DNA of 64,000 nt from Dyadobacter diqingensis (GCF_024220585.1 NZ_JAMXKF010000001.1:1250033-1314032), one strand, 5' to 3'. Counted from the first letter of the stretch, positions 1-9,025 are shown. Notes: generated by a model from the sequence alone, not told the origin. Numbers and translations: made by a program.

Positions 1-878
1 CGATCAACAACTGCCACGAAATGGTACAGGATAGCAAAGGGCGGCTGATTATGGTTGGCGATGAGGTGAAAAATAATATCCTGATCTATGATCGTTCAGG
101 AAAACTGCTTGACAGCTGGGGACACGAATTTCCGGGAGGGCACGGTCTGACGCTTTGGAATGCAAACGGAGAAGAGTTTCTATTTGTCTGCGATCCCAAC
201 ATCGGCAAGGTTTTTAAAACCGATATGAAGGGAAAAATCCTGTTAACCATCGAACATCCCTCAAAGGTTGGCGCCTACAAAGAAGCTGATGCATTCAAAC
301 CGACTGAAACCGCGATCGGCCCCGATGGCACGATTTACATCGCGGACGGTTATGGTTCTCAGTGGATTTTACGATACACCCCGAAAGGAGAATTTATTGA
401 CAAGTTCGGCGGTTCGGGTGACGGCGACAGCCAGTTTTCAACGGCGCACGGTATTACGGTGGATTACCGGGATAAGGCAAATCCAACTTTGCTGGTTACC
501 TCGCGTGTCCACAATTCATTCAAACGTTTTACATTAGACGGAAAATATCTGTCCACGATTTTTCTTCCGGGTGCCTTTGTTTGCCGTCCGGTCATCAACG
601 ACGACACATTGTATGCAGGAGTTTGCTGGTCGCGTTTACGTTATTATAACCAGACTCCGAACTCCGGTTTTGTTACCATTCTTGACAAAAACAATAAAGT
701 TATCTCCAATCCGGGTGGAACAAAACCGGAATATATTGGCGGTAAATTGCAAATGATGGTTCAGGACAAACCGATATTCATGCACTGCCACGACGTGTGT
801 ATCGATCAGGACAAAAACATTTACGTTTGTCAGTGGAATGCGAAAAAAACCTATCCTGTAAAACTGGAACGGGTTTAA
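1..878 (+). CDS. NHL-repeat beta-propeller protein, 5' end outside window
   Basis: The frame is open from the first bases, and the residues before the first in-window ATG (position 21) read like the same protein (an N-N-C-H-E segment), so the gene starts upstream of the window. About 290 residues are visible. They contain repeated propeller blades: a GHGLTLW segment, G-P-D-G-T-I-Y-I-A-D-G-Y-G followed by W-x-L-R-Y, H-G-I-T-V-D, and a final CHDVCIDQDKNIYVCQW blade. This is the NHL/6-bladed propeller pattern also found in peptidyl-alpha-hydroxyglycine lyase-like proteins. Such proteins are usually exported and bind ligands or partners; no catalytic function can be assigned here. It converges with the next gene at a gap of 15 bases. 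Confidence 0.75.
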   Translation, partial: INNCHEMVQDSKGRLIMVGDEVKNNILIYDRSGKLLDSWGHEFPGGHGLTLWNANGEEFLFVCDPNIGKVFKTDMKGKILLTIEHPSKVGAYKEADAFKPTETAIGPDGTIYIADGYGSQWILRYTPKGEFIDKFGGSGDGDSQFSTAHGITVDYRDKANPTLLVTSRVHNSFKRFTLDGKYLSTIFLPGAFVCRPVINDDTLYAGVCWSRLRYYNQTPNSGFVTILDKNNKVISNPGGTKPEYIGGKLQMMVQDKPIFMHCHDVCIDQDKNIYVCQWNAKKTYPVKLERV

Positions 879-893
879 TGCCGAAGGATGATT

Positions 894-1691
894 TTAACGG
901 ATTAGTTTGATCAGCAAAGCGTTGACAGTCATAACGACGATGGCCAGGATTCCATAAGCCATGCCTATGGCCATTTTGGGCACTAGCCACCAGACTCCCA
1001 ACAGAAATACGACAAATCCATACCCCGCAAGCAGCAATCCGTAGAGTATTCGCGCTGCTGCCTGCGGGCCTTGCTGCGAATGGGTAAAAACAGCCAGCGT
1101 TGAAGTCATGATGGGAAAAGGTGTCAGAATTCCACTCCACGTCGGGCCAAGTTTTTCGGAAAGCTGGGTCAGCAAAACCACAAATAACGTCGCGACAAAC
1201 ATCCGCAAGGGAATATCGTAAGTCGGATTTTTCCTATATTCTCCTTTGCCTTTTGGTTTTGGAAAGATGTACAAAACACCTGAAAGCACAATAAGGTTAA
1301 GAGCCACGGCAAAAGGAAGTGACGGTGTCCGTCCCAGGGAGGCCAGCGCAACAACAAAAAAGGCGACATAGCTAATCAAAACCGTCGGAAGCCAGGACAA
1401 CCGCGGGGCAACGATTGAATAGATCAATGCGAAAAAAGTAGTACCGATGGATCCCATCAGGGCCGAGGGAATCGTCGACGCGGCGAAAACCGCTCCGTTT
1501 TCCATGGCTATAAAAAACGAGATCGGACCCGCTACCCAGGGAAAACCTCCTATCCATCCGCCAAACCCCTCTCCCCATTTCCTTACCGACAATGTGACCC
1601 CGGCGATGAGTGGAGGCATTAAAAGTATTTTTATAAGTAGAAGATCAGACACATTTAAGAAATTTAAGATGGACTGATCTGGTATTCCCAT
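894..1691 (-). CDS. Multi-pass inner-membrane protein, function unknown
   Basis: The protein has 265 residues and is mostly hydrophobic, with roughly eight candidate membrane segments separated by short loops. One polar loop around residues 145-157 (K-P-K-G-K-G-E-Y-R-K-N-P) is likely cytoplasmic. A G-E-G-F-G-G-W-I-G-G-F-P segment near residue 40 precedes an S-F-F-I-A-M-E-N-G motif, an arrangement resembling small uncharacterised permease-like families. I do not recognise the family with certainty and see no transporter signature. The ATG at 1691 is the first start after an upstream stop and lies in the spacer shared with the divergent receptor gene. Confidence 0.6.
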   Translation of the reverse strand: MGIPDQSILNFLNVSDLLLIKILLMPPLIAGVTLSVRKWGEGFGGWIGGFPWVAGPISFFIAMENGAVFAASTIPSALMGSIGTTFFALIYSIVAPRLSWLPTVLISYVAFFVVALASLGRTPSLPFAVALNLIVLSGVLYIFPKPKGKGEYRKNPTYDIPLRMFVATLFVVLLTQLSEKLGPTWSGILTPFPIMTSTLAVFTHSQQGPQAAARILYGLLLAGYGFVVFLLGVWWLVPKMAIGMAYGILAIVVMTVNALLIKLIR

Positions 1692-1754
1692 TCATAATCA
1701 GTCAGCAAATTTACTCGGTTAAAATAAAACCCATGAAGAAATTATGAATTTTTA

Positions 1755-1785
1755 TTGCAACACAGTTGCATGAATTGTACTTTTG
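1755..1785 (+). promoter_or_regulatory. Promoter with overlapping palindromic operator (metal-repressor candidate)
   Basis: A Bacteroidota-type promoter is visible: TTG at 1755-1757, a 20-base spacer, and TACTTTTG at 1778-1785. A perfect 6+6 inverted repeat, TGCAAC-ACA-GTTGCA, occupies 1756-1770 and covers the -33 element. A second, imperfect TGCAAC/GTTGTA dyad lies at 1784-1795 over the start region. The same arrangement precedes the MerC-like gene at 5450-5490. The Fur-family gene between them is the obvious candidate regulator. Transcription would start near 1792, leaving a leader of about 130 bases. Confidence 0.65.
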
Positions 1786-1921
1786 CAACGTTGTAACAAA
1801 ACGAGTTATTCCTTGTAAACCCGTTTCACTCCTATTCTTGAACATAACCCGGACAATATAGGACTAAGAGAATTTTCTTATAGAAATCAGCTCTTTAACT
1901 TATCGATCCCCGAATAACCCG

Positions 1922-4243
1922 ATGAAAAAATATTTTTTTTTAATCCTTTCCCTGGCAGTTATTTCCCTGGGCCATGCGCAAAACCCGACCTGTGCCTGCT
2001 TTATCCGCGGCATTGTCAAGGACCAGCATAGCGGCCAGCCTGTGGTGGGTGCGACGGTTTTGCTTATCGGGAAAAATACCGGCGTTTTTACAGATGATAA
2101 AGGACGATATGAAATCCGGAATTTATGCCCGGGGACTTATCAGCTTGAAGCCCGAATTGTTGGGTATAATGCCTATAAACAGACTATTGATCTGACGGCC
2201 GGTCACGAAGAAAACTTCAATCTGGAAGAACAGGAGGTGCATTTGAAGGATGTCGAGATCACTGCACACCGCACCGATGCCCCGTCTTCACAACCCTTAA
2301 CGACCCTATCCGGCAATGATCTGGAACAGACCAGAGGACAGGCCCTTGGCGAAAGCCTGAAAGGCATTACCGGCGTCACGACGATGCAAACCGGTTCTTC
2401 CATTTCTAAACCGGTTATCCATGGCTTGCACAGCAACCGCGTGCTGATCATGAACAACGGGGTCAGGCAGGAAGGCCAGCAGTGGGGCTCTGAACACGCT
2501 CCGGAAATTGATCCTTTTGTGGCTACACGTATGTCGGTCATCAAGGGCGCCGCGGGCGTTCGTTATGGTTCTGATGCCATTGGCGGCGTTATTCTTGTGG
2601 AGCCGGAAGAACTTCCTTTCAACAAACCATTGAGCGGAGAAGTCAATCTCGTTGGTTTTAGCAACGGACGTCAGGGGGTTGCTTCATCTACTTTACAGGG
2701 CGGTGTAAAAGGATTATCAGGATTTGGCTGGCGGGCACAGGGCACGATCAAACGCGGTGGAAATATCCGTACGCCGAATTATTTCCTGGATAATACGGGT
2801 ATCAGTGAAAAAAACTTTTCGATTGGCGCTGGTTATCGTAAAAAGGGTTTCGGTATCGATTTATTTTACAGCCGTTTCGACACCAAGATTGGCATTTTTT
2901 CGGGATCGCACATCGGCAGTGTCACCGACTTACTGAATGTCATCAACAATGGCGAGCCATTCGTAAAATCAGGTTTCAGTTATAAAATCGGGAGACCAAA
3001 TCAAAACGTTACACACGATCTTTTAAAAGCCGAAACACATTATCATTTTAAAGACGGGAATCGCTTGCAATGGACGATCGCACAGCAGATCAATAACCGG
3101 AATGAGTATGATCTGCACGTGCCGCGGAATGATTCGATCGCTTCGCTCAATCACCCGGAGCTGACTTTCAAACTCCATACGTTAACCAATGATGTCATCT
3201 GGGATCATAAACCCATTGCCGGAAAAATTTCAGGGCAGATCGGTGTCAGCACGCTGTATCAATATAACCTGATGACCGGCCGCCCCCTGATCCCAAACTT
3301 CAATCAGTTTAATATTGGCATTTTCTGGATTGAGCGTTATGTGAAAAATGACTGGGAATTTGAAGCAGGAGCACGCTATGACTACCGGACGCTGAGTACG
3401 CACCGGATTGTAAGCCGTAAAAAAGTATCCAACGATTTTACTTTTTCCAATGGCTCGGGTACCATCGGGGCAACCCGGAATTTTTCACCCAATTTATCGG
3501 CGCGGTTAAATGCCGGTACCGCCTGGCGGGCACCCAACGTCAGCGAGCTTTTCAGCGACGGTGTACACCATGGCGCTGCGGCTTTTGAAAAAGGCGACTC
3601 GACATTACATCCTGAAAAAGCACTGAACACCATTGCCAGCGTGAAGTATGCCAGTGAAAAACTCACGATTGAAATCGGTGGTTATTATAACTATATCAAA
3701 GATTTCATTTACCTGAAACCTCAGCCCGATCCGATCCTGACCGTTCGTGGTGCATTTCCTTATTTTAAATACACACAAACGGATGCATCTTTCAAAGGAA
3801 TCGATATTTCCGGTGCCTGGCAGTTTGTGAAAAACCTTACAATAACGAGCAAGCTGAGTTACCTGCGGGCTTACGACAAGCGTAATGACAGCTACCTGGT
3901 AATGATCCCTGCAAACAGGCTGGACAATCAGCTCAAATACGAACTGCCGGAACTTGGAAAATGGCATAACCTGTATTTTTCGGCTGGAAATCTTTGGGTT
4001 GCCCATCAGAAAAGAGTACCGCCAGCGAGTGACTTTTTACCTCCGCCGGCAGCGTATTCACTCTGGAATATCCAGGCAGGCGGAACAATTCACATTTCTG
4101 AGAAACAGCAGCTGGAAGTCGGGATCTCTGTCACGAATCTTTTCAATACCGTTTACCGCGATTATATGAACCGCTTCCGCTATTACTCCGACGATATTGG
4201 CAGAAATGCTTCGCTCCGCATCAAATGGAAGTTTGGCGCCTGA
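1922..4243 (+). CDS. TonB-dependent outer-membrane receptor, probable metal (zinc?) uptake
   Basis: The protein has 773 residues. Signal peptide about residues 1-19 (ends GHAQ), then a carboxypeptidase-regulatory-like beta-sandwich about 28-105, a plug domain about 115-230 containing I-H-G-L-H-S-N-R-V-L-I-M-N-N-G-V and Q-Q-W-G-S-E-H-A-P-E-I-D, and a beta-barrel to the end. The last residues (RIKWKFGA) end in aromatic and hydrophobic residues typical of barrels. The Q-W-G-x-E-H-A-P-E-I-D plug variant resembles ZnuD-type receptors as I know them. Its promoter shares a palindrome with the MerC-like gene, and a Fur-family repressor is encoded close by. A metal substrate is therefore likely; zinc is inferred. 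A lipoprotein gene follows at 39 bases. Confidence 0.85.
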   Translation: MKKYFFLILSLAVISLGHAQNPTCACFIRGIVKDQHSGQPVVGATVLLIGKNTGVFTDDKGRYEIRNLCPGTYQLEARIVGYNAYKQTIDLTAGHEENFNLEEQEVHLKDVEITAHRTDAPSSQPLTTLSGNDLEQTRGQALGESLKGITGVTTMQTGSSISKPVIHGLHSNRVLIMNNGVRQEGQQWGSEHAPEIDPFVATRMSVIKGAAGVRYGSDAIGGVILVEPEELPFNKPLSGEVNLVGFSNGRQGVASSTLQGGVKGLSGFGWRAQGTIKRGGNIRTPNYFLDNTGISEKNFSIGAGYRKKGFGIDLFYSRFDTKIGIFSGSHIGSVTDLLNVINNGEPFVKSGFSYKIGRPNQNVTHDLLKAETHYHFKDGNRLQWTIAQQINNRNEYDLHVPRNDSIASLNHPELTFKLHTLTNDVIWDHKPIAGKISGQIGVSTLYQYNLMTGRPLIPNFNQFNIGIFWIERYVKNDWEFEAGARYDYRTLSTHRIVSRKKVSNDFTFSNGSGTIGATRNFSPNLSARLNAGTAWRAPNVSELFSDGVHHGAAAFEKGDSTLHPEKALNTIASVKYASEKLTIEIGGYYNYIKDFIYLKPQPDPILTVRGAFPYFKYTQTDASFKGIDISGAWQFVKNLTITSKLSYLRAYDKRNDSYLVMIPANRLDNQLKYELPELGKWHNLYFSAGNLWVAHQKRVPPASDFLPPPAAYSLWNIQAGGTIHISEKQQLEVGISVTNLFNTVYRDYMNRFRYYSDDIGRNASLRIKWKFGA

Positions 4244-4282
4244 TATGATTTCCCTATTTACAATACATAAAACAAGTAAAGT

Positions 4283-4837
4283 ATGAAAATGAACCGTAAG
4301 TTAACCTGGATGTTGTTATTTGGCGTAGCCACCTTATTTACCCAATGCAAGGACTCCGGAGATGAGGTCGAAGTGGATGATGAAAACGAACTGATCACGT
4401 CCGTAACACTTAAATTTACCGAATCCGGGACGAATACCGTTACTTCATTCTCCTACAAAGATCCGGACGGAGACGGAGGAAATGCACCAACAAAATTCGA
4501 CACGGTATCGCTAAAAGCCAACACAAGTTATACGTTGGCCGTTGAGTTCCTCGACGAAAGCAAAACGCCTGTGGATAATATTACGGAAGAAATTACTGAA
4601 AAATCGGACGAACACTTATTGGTTTTCACGCCAAGTCCAGCGTCTTTACTGACTTATACATACGGAGATAAAGACAAAAACAATTATCCGATCGGACTGA
4701 CGGGAACGGCCAAGGCAGGTGTCGCCGGTACAGGAAAACTGAAAGTACAGTTGCGTCACCAACCCAATGCTAAAAACGGCACTCCCGGACCAGGCAGCGA
4801 TGACGTTAATCTTGATTTTAATGTGAAAGTCAAGTAG
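4283..4837 (+). CDS. Lipoprotein co-transcribed with the TonB receptor
   Basis: The protein has 184 residues. It starts with a charged N-terminus, a hydrophobic stretch and a lipobox-like LFTQC with Cys22, so it is a probable lipoprotein. The following acidic D-E-V-E-V-D-D-E-N-E run could act as a surface-export signal. The rest is predicted beta-rich, with a conserved-looking L-R-H-Q-P-N-A-K-N and P-G-S-D-D-V-N-L-D-F ending. I know this small-lipoprotein type as a common neighbour of ZnuD-like receptors in Bacteroidota, but cannot name the family. The gap to the receptor is 39 bases and a strong hairpin follows, so the two genes form one operon. A role in capturing or passing on metal is inferred. 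Confidence 0.7.
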   Translation: MKMNRKLTWMLLFGVATLFTQCKDSGDEVEVDDENELITSVTLKFTESGTNTVTSFSYKDPDGDGGNAPTKFDTVSLKANTSYTLAVEFLDESKTPVDNITEEITEKSDEHLLVFTPSPASLLTYTYGDKDKNNYPIGLTGTAKAGVAGTGKLKVQLRHQPNAKNGTPGPGSDDVNLDFNVKVK

Positions 4838-4845
4838 ATATCCAT

Positions 4846-4892
4846 GATACAAAAAACGAGTTCAGATATTTTCTGAACTCGTTTTTTGTATC
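4846..4892. terminator. Bidirectional intrinsic terminator
   Basis: A perfect inverted repeat of 21 bases per arm with a 5-base loop (TATTT at 4867-4871) separates the lipoprotein from the convergent Fur-family gene. The arms carry A6/T6 runs on both sides of an AACGAGTTCAGA core, so it can terminate transcription in both directions. Confidence 0.9.
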
Positions 4893-5318
4893 TTAATTAT
4901 TTCCCAGACATTCGGGACATTTTCCCTGGATCAGTAAATTGAAACTTTCAGGCTGATATCCGGCCGGCAGCGCCACATTAGGGATATGTAAATTTTCCAG
5001 GCAATTGGTTTTTCCGCACTCATTGCACTTAAAGTGAATGTGGTCGTGCTGATGTTTCTCTTCCGAGCACTGATGCGAGCAAAGTGCGTACCGAAGCCCT
5101 TCATCATCCAGCACCTTATGGATAATTCCTTTTTCCAAAAAAGTTTTTAAAGTTCGGTATATCGTTACGCGGTCGTAATTTTCTCCCAACGCTCCTTCAA
5201 GATCACCATGAGAAAGCGCATTTTTTTTATTCATGAACGTCAAAAGAACATCTTCTCTGCACGTTGTCGTACGCAAATGATGGCCTTTGAGTGTTTCTCT
5301 TAACTGTTCCATTTTCAA
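4893..5318 (-). CDS. Fur-family metal-responsive repressor (Zur-like candidate)
   Basis: The protein has 141 residues, the normal size for the family. Winged helix about residues 10-80 with recognition helix Y-D-R-V-T-I-Y-R-T-L (49-58). Then the dimerisation and metal-binding part: H-D-H-I-H-F (91-96), C98-N-E-C101 and C134-P-E-C137. The two CxxC pairs form the structural zinc site of the Fur/Zur/PerR superfamily. Extra Cys and His residues (C80, H82, C84, H89) could complete a regulatory site. The neighbours are a ZnuD-like receptor, a lipoprotein and a MerC-like protein, two of which have identical palindromes over their promoters. This favours a zinc- or metal-uptake repressor, but Fur or PerR specificity cannot be excluded from sequence. 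Confidence 0.88.
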   Translation of the reverse strand: MKMEQLRETLKGHHLRTTTCREDVLLTFMNKKNALSHGDLEGALGENYDRVTIYRTLKTFLEKGIIHKVLDDEGLRYALCSHQCSEEKHQHDHIHFKCNECGKTNCLENLHIPNVALPAGYQPESFNLLIQGKCPECLGNN

Positions 5319-5449
5319 CCAATTTAATTCTTAATCTGGTTTCGGCTTTCTTAAAAACCTTCCAGTCCAAAGTTAAGTTCTAAGTTCAGCAAAATCCTCA
5401 CAAAGATAAATTCTTTTCTCCGGCTTAATAAATATTGAACAAAAAACAC

Positions 5450-5490
5450 TGCAACATCGTTGCAAGTGTTACAGATTACCGTTACTTTTG
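5450..5490 (+). promoter_or_regulatory. Promoter with palindromic operator upstream of the MerC-like gene
   Basis: The perfect dyad TGCAAC-ATC-GTTGCA is at 5450-5464. TTG (5460-5462), a 20-base spacer and TACTTTTG (5483-5490) form the promoter, so the dyad overlaps the -33 element exactly as in the receptor promoter at 1755-1785. Transcription should begin near 5497, giving a leader of only about 14 bases. This rules out a start as early as 5460. Confidence 0.7.
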
Positions 5491-5510
5491 CAACCTTATT
5501 GTATTTACGC

Positions 5511-5906
5511 ATGAAAATTAGTCATTCTCACAACAAAGCAGATTACATCGGCATACTTGGTTCATTGCTTTGTATTGTACATTGTCTTGCCATGCCTGTA
5601 CTGGCGCTTGGCTCTGCTTTCGGACATGACCATCACATGCACATCGGTTTCCTTTCACTCGACTATCTCTTTATTCTGATCAACGCCGCAGCGGTTTATT
5701 TCGCTACCCGCGAACACCGGTCTGTTTTTGTAAGGATTTTGCTTTGGTCAGCTCTTCTGCTTTTTGCGGTCTCGCTTATCTTTGAAGAGCGTAACGTCGT
5801 ATTCCAATGGCTTGGTTATCTTGGCTCCGCGTTGTTAATCACCGGACATCTGATCAACCTGTACATTTGCCAGTTTGCGCCACAGACAAAATTCAAAGTT
5901 TCCTGA
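5511..5906 (+). CDS. MerC-domain small membrane protein
   Basis: The protein has 131 residues and four candidate membrane helices. Near the N-terminus it has H-S-H-N followed by G-S-L-L-C21-I-V-H-C25-L-A-M-P, the paired-cysteine helix characteristic of MerC-domain proteins, and a H-D-H-H-M-H loop after the first helix. Characterised MerC proteins move mercuric ion across the inner membrane. In Bacteroidota, homologues beside Fur-family genes are more likely to handle zinc or another metal; that is inference. I chose the ATG at 5511 because the promoter ends at 5490 and the frame upstream of it overlaps the promoter. The gene abuts the convergent hydrolase gene without a gap. Confidence 0.82.
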   Translation: MKISHSHNKADYIGILGSLLCIVHCLAMPVLALGSAFGHDHHMHIGFLSLDYLFILINAAAVYFATREHRSVFVRILLWSALLLFAVSLIFEERNVVFQWLGYLGSALLITGHLINLYICQFAPQTKFKVS

Positions 5907-7175
5907 TCATTTATCATACCGGACTTCGAAACGGCTAAGATCGGGACGGACTGGACGATGCCTCCCCAGTTCGTAGTCAAAAACAGCTTTTCCCAAATCA
6001 CGCATAAACGGTAACCCGATCGTCTCGTAATCATAGTGATCATCGTTGAAAATCTGGTCTTCATTACAATAAATGACCGCCGTCAGCATAAATTCTATCC
6101 CCTTTTCGAAATCGGCGATGTAGGCATTGTCGAGCAGATAACCGTAGGCATCGCCACATTTGTTGAACAAACGGATATGCCTCGGCAACCTCGTTTTTGT
6201 TCCGCCAAAAAGTAAAAACTTGCAATATCCATCGTAATAGTCGTCCGTATAATTGGCCGGAAATTCCGTTTCCACCGGGAATTGCGACATGTATTGGTAT
6301 AAAAACCGGTAATCCTCAGCGGTCAGGTTGAATCTTTGCCGGGCCGGAACCTGTTCAGGAAAGAAAAGAGATTTCAGAAGCTTGTGCTGCTCTTCCAGCG
6401 CAAAGAAGTTTTTCTCCGTAAAATCGAAAGGCTCATTTACCAGAGCCCCGTTTTTCATATAACCTTTCCCCAATTTTACCGGCTCAGGTGAAATGTATTT
6501 TTTCTCCGAATATTTCCCCGGCTGCTCGTAAACCACCTTTCCGTCTTTAATGAATTTAACAGGATTGGTATAACGGTTATTTTCAGCCCCGATGGAAGAT
6601 TCCAGCCGATGCGTGATTCTTACATCTTTATATCCTTTGGCATGCAGCGAGTCATTAAAATCTGCCTGCCCAATGAATTCATACAATCTGTTAAAAGCAT
6701 CATTGTCGCTTGCCAATAATATCTTTCTGGCATAATGTGCTACCGATGGCAATTTATCCTCAGCGGTTGTGTCAGCCGTAACAGCGGTTTGTTCAGGACG
6801 ATCCGCACCGGTAAGCATCGGCGTATTTTTGTCGATCCCCAGTTTATTTAACTTTTCCAGCGCAAGCACAACCGCGGCCAACTTCACGGTGCTGGCAGGA
6901 TAAAAATATTTGGCGTTGTTAACATGATACCCGTAGGTGGTAAAATGCGGCTCATTTTTCCTGTTACGGTCTATTTTGGTATAAAGAATCTGAACTTCGT
7001 ATTTGTCAGGATTATCAAGTACGCTGGCTAAATGGGTTGAGTGTTTTTTCAGAAGTTTTTCAAGAAACTGTCCGTTGTGAATGATTTGTGCAGATACCGG
7101 AGCTGAGATCATGCCGAGAATAAAGCAGGTAAATATTTTTAACGAAAGTGTTCTGATAATATCTGACGAAATCAT
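5907..7175 (-). CDS. Class A beta-lactamase-like serine hydrolase (exported)
   Basis: The protein has 422 residues with a signal peptide ending near residue 29 (P-V-S-A-Q). It carries the active-site motif S95-T-V-K98 inside Y-P-A-S-T-V-K-L and the second motif S156-D157-N158. These are the S-x-x-K and S-D-N elements of the class A beta-lactamase / D,D-peptidase fold. The usual third motif K-T-G appears only as G-G-T-K-T-R in the C-terminal third. It is longer than typical class A enzymes (about 290 residues), with an insertion between motifs two and three. It may be a periplasmic peptidase or esterase rather than an antibiotic-inactivating enzyme; substrate unknown. Its stop codon directly adjoins that of the convergent MerC-like gene. 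Confidence 0.78.
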   Translation of the reverse strand: MISSDIIRTLSLKIFTCFILGMISAPVSAQIIHNGQFLEKLLKKHSTHLASVLDNPDKYEVQILYTKIDRNRKNEPHFTTYGYHVNNAKYFYPASTVKLAAVVLALEKLNKLGIDKNTPMLTGADRPEQTAVTADTTAEDKLPSVAHYARKILLASDNDAFNRLYEFIGQADFNDSLHAKGYKDVRITHRLESSIGAENNRYTNPVKFIKDGKVVYEQPGKYSEKKYISPEPVKLGKGYMKNGALVNEPFDFTEKNFFALEEQHKLLKSLFFPEQVPARQRFNLTAEDYRFLYQYMSQFPVETEFPANYTDDYYDGYCKFLLFGGTKTRLPRHIRLFNKCGDAYGYLLDNAYIADFEKGIEFMLTAVIYCNEDQIFNDDHYDYETIGLPFMRDLGKAVFDYELGRHRPVRPDLSRFEVRYDK

Positions 7176-7293
7176 AGGTTAACCGGGAGCACGTGTTTAA
7201 CGAAGATACTATATTTTACTTTTTAAAGGACGGACAGAATTATATTTAACCACTTTCTGCCTTTACTTATTCGAATATAAACAATGGCGAATA

Positions 7294-9012
7294 ATGGAAG
7301 AAAATAAATTGCGCAGCCGCGGCTGGTTTGGTAAGTCAGGAAAAGACGGGTTTATATACAGAGCATGGATGAAAAACCAGGGATATCCGGCAGATGAATT
7401 CGAAGGACGCCCTGTCATTGGTATCTGTAACACGTTTTCAGAACTGACTCCCTGCAACGGACATTTCCGTGAACTTGCCGAATCCGTGAAAAGAGGAGTT
7501 TGGGAAGCAGGTGGTTTCCCGTTGGAGTTTCCGGTCATGTCTCTGGGCGAAACCTTAATAAAACCGACGGCCATGTTGTACCGCAACCTGGCGAGTATGG
7601 ACGTAGAAGAATCAATCCGCGCCAACCCGATCGACGGTGTGGTATTACTTTGCGGTTGCGATAAAACCACTCCTTCGTTGGTCATGGGAGCTGCCAGTGT
7701 TGATATCCCGACCATCGTCGTTTCAGGAGGCCCTATGCTTACCGGACGTTATCGTGGCAAAACCATTGGTACAAGTGATGTATGGCGTTTCAGTGAAATG
7801 TATCGTAAGGGAGAAATTTCACAAGAAGAACTTACTACTGCGGAGGCCTGTATGTGTCGCAGCCAGGGACATTGCGCGGTTATGGGAACAGCTTCCACCA
7901 TGGCTTGTATGGTAGAATCACTTGGCTTGACCTTGCCCGAAAACGCGGCGATACCAGCAGCGGACTCACGTCGAAAAGTTATTGCGCACCTGTCCGGCCG
8001 CCGGATTGTACAAATGGTAAAAGATGATTTGAGATTGTCGCAGATATTAACGCGTGAAGCATTTGAAAATGCCATCATGCTGAACGCGGCTATCGGTGGC
8101 TCTACCAATTTTGTAATCCACTTGCTGGCCATCGCAGGCCGCATCGGGGTTGAGCTTTCACTTGACGATTTCAATGCTTTATGCGAAAAAATCCCGTTGC
8201 TACTCAATCTGCAACCTTCGGGCGGATATTTCATGGAAGATTTTTATTACGCGGGCGGATTGCCGGTGGTAATTAAAGAAATGCTTTCTCTGCTCCATAA
8301 AGATGCCATTACTGCCAATGGTAAAACTGTTGCTGAAAACTGTGCTTCTGCCGAATGTTTTGACACTGAGGTAATCGGAACACTGGAAGAACCGGTGAAA
8401 AATCTAACAGGTCTGGCTGTGGTTCGTGGTAATTTGTGCGTAAACGGCGCTGTGATCAAGCCTTCCGCTTCACTGAAACCGGAGCTGATGCAACACCGCG
8501 GAAAAGCAATCGTTTTTGAAGATATAGATGACTACAAAGCAAGACTGGACGACCCGGCGCTGGATGTCGATGAGAACAGTATTCTGGTTTTAAAGAATGT
8601 TGGGCCAAAAGGTTACCCGGGTATGCCGGAAGTTGGCAACATGTCGCTTCCTAAAAAACTGCTGGAAAAAGGAGTTATAGACATGGTCCGTATTTCCGAC
8701 GGTCGTATGAGCGGAACCGGGTTCGGAACCGTTGTTTTGCACGTTTCACCGGAAGCAGCGGTTGGCGGTGTTCTGGCTCTCGTGCAGGATGGAGATATCA
8801 TTGAACTGGATGTTGCAAACAGAAAGCTGAATCTGGAAGTTTCGGATGAAGAATTGGAACAACGCCGGAAATTATGGAAACCGCTGGATATGGGTTACAA
8901 CCGTGGTTACGTTAATCTTCATATAAACCACGTCACCCAGGCGCACGAAGGTGCGGATCTGGACTTCCTGAGAGGTGGATCGGGAGACAAAGTGACGCGT
9001 GATTCGCATTAA
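7294..9012 (+). CDS. IlvD/Edd-family sugar-acid dehydratase (arabinonate/xylonate type)
   Basis: The protein has 572 residues, the length of the pentonate dehydratase branch. C54 (T-P-C-N-G-H), C122-D-K124 (G-C-D-K-T-T-P-S) and C194 (Q-G-H-C-A-V-M-G-T-A) match the [2Fe-2S] ligands and the modified lysine of characterised L-arabinonate dehydratase. G-R-M-S-G-T-G-F-G near residue 475 carries the catalytic serine. The enzyme dehydrates a sugar acid to a 2-keto-3-deoxy acid. L-arabinonate, D-xylonate, galactonate or fuconate are possible, and sequence alone does not decide. An SDR gene lies downstream on the same strand and fits the same pathway, but a RAYT gene and hairpins separate them. It is not the branched-chain IlvD, since the N-terminal R-S-R-G-W-F-G signature is that of the sugar-acid group. 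Confidence 0.88.
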   Translation: MEENKLRSRGWFGKSGKDGFIYRAWMKNQGYPADEFEGRPVIGICNTFSELTPCNGHFRELAESVKRGVWEAGGFPLEFPVMSLGETLIKPTAMLYRNLASMDVEESIRANPIDGVVLLCGCDKTTPSLVMGAASVDIPTIVVSGGPMLTGRYRGKTIGTSDVWRFSEMYRKGEISQEELTTAEACMCRSQGHCAVMGTASTMACMVESLGLTLPENAAIPAADSRRKVIAHLSGRRIVQMVKDDLRLSQILTREAFENAIMLNAAIGGSTNFVIHLLAIAGRIGVELSLDDFNALCEKIPLLLNLQPSGGYFMEDFYYAGGLPVVIKEMLSLLHKDAITANGKTVAENCASAECFDTEVIGTLEEPVKNLTGLAVVRGNLCVNGAVIKPSASLKPELMQHRGKAIVFEDIDDYKARLDDPALDVDENSILVLKNVGPKGYPGMPEVGNMSLPKKLLEKGVIDMVRISDGRMSGTGFGTVVLHVSPEAAVGGVLALVQDGDIIELDVANRKLNLEVSDEELEQRRKLWKPLDMGYNRGYVNLHINHVTQAHEGADLDFLRGGSGDKVTRDSH

Positions 9013-9025
9013 GTGTTTGGGGGAG

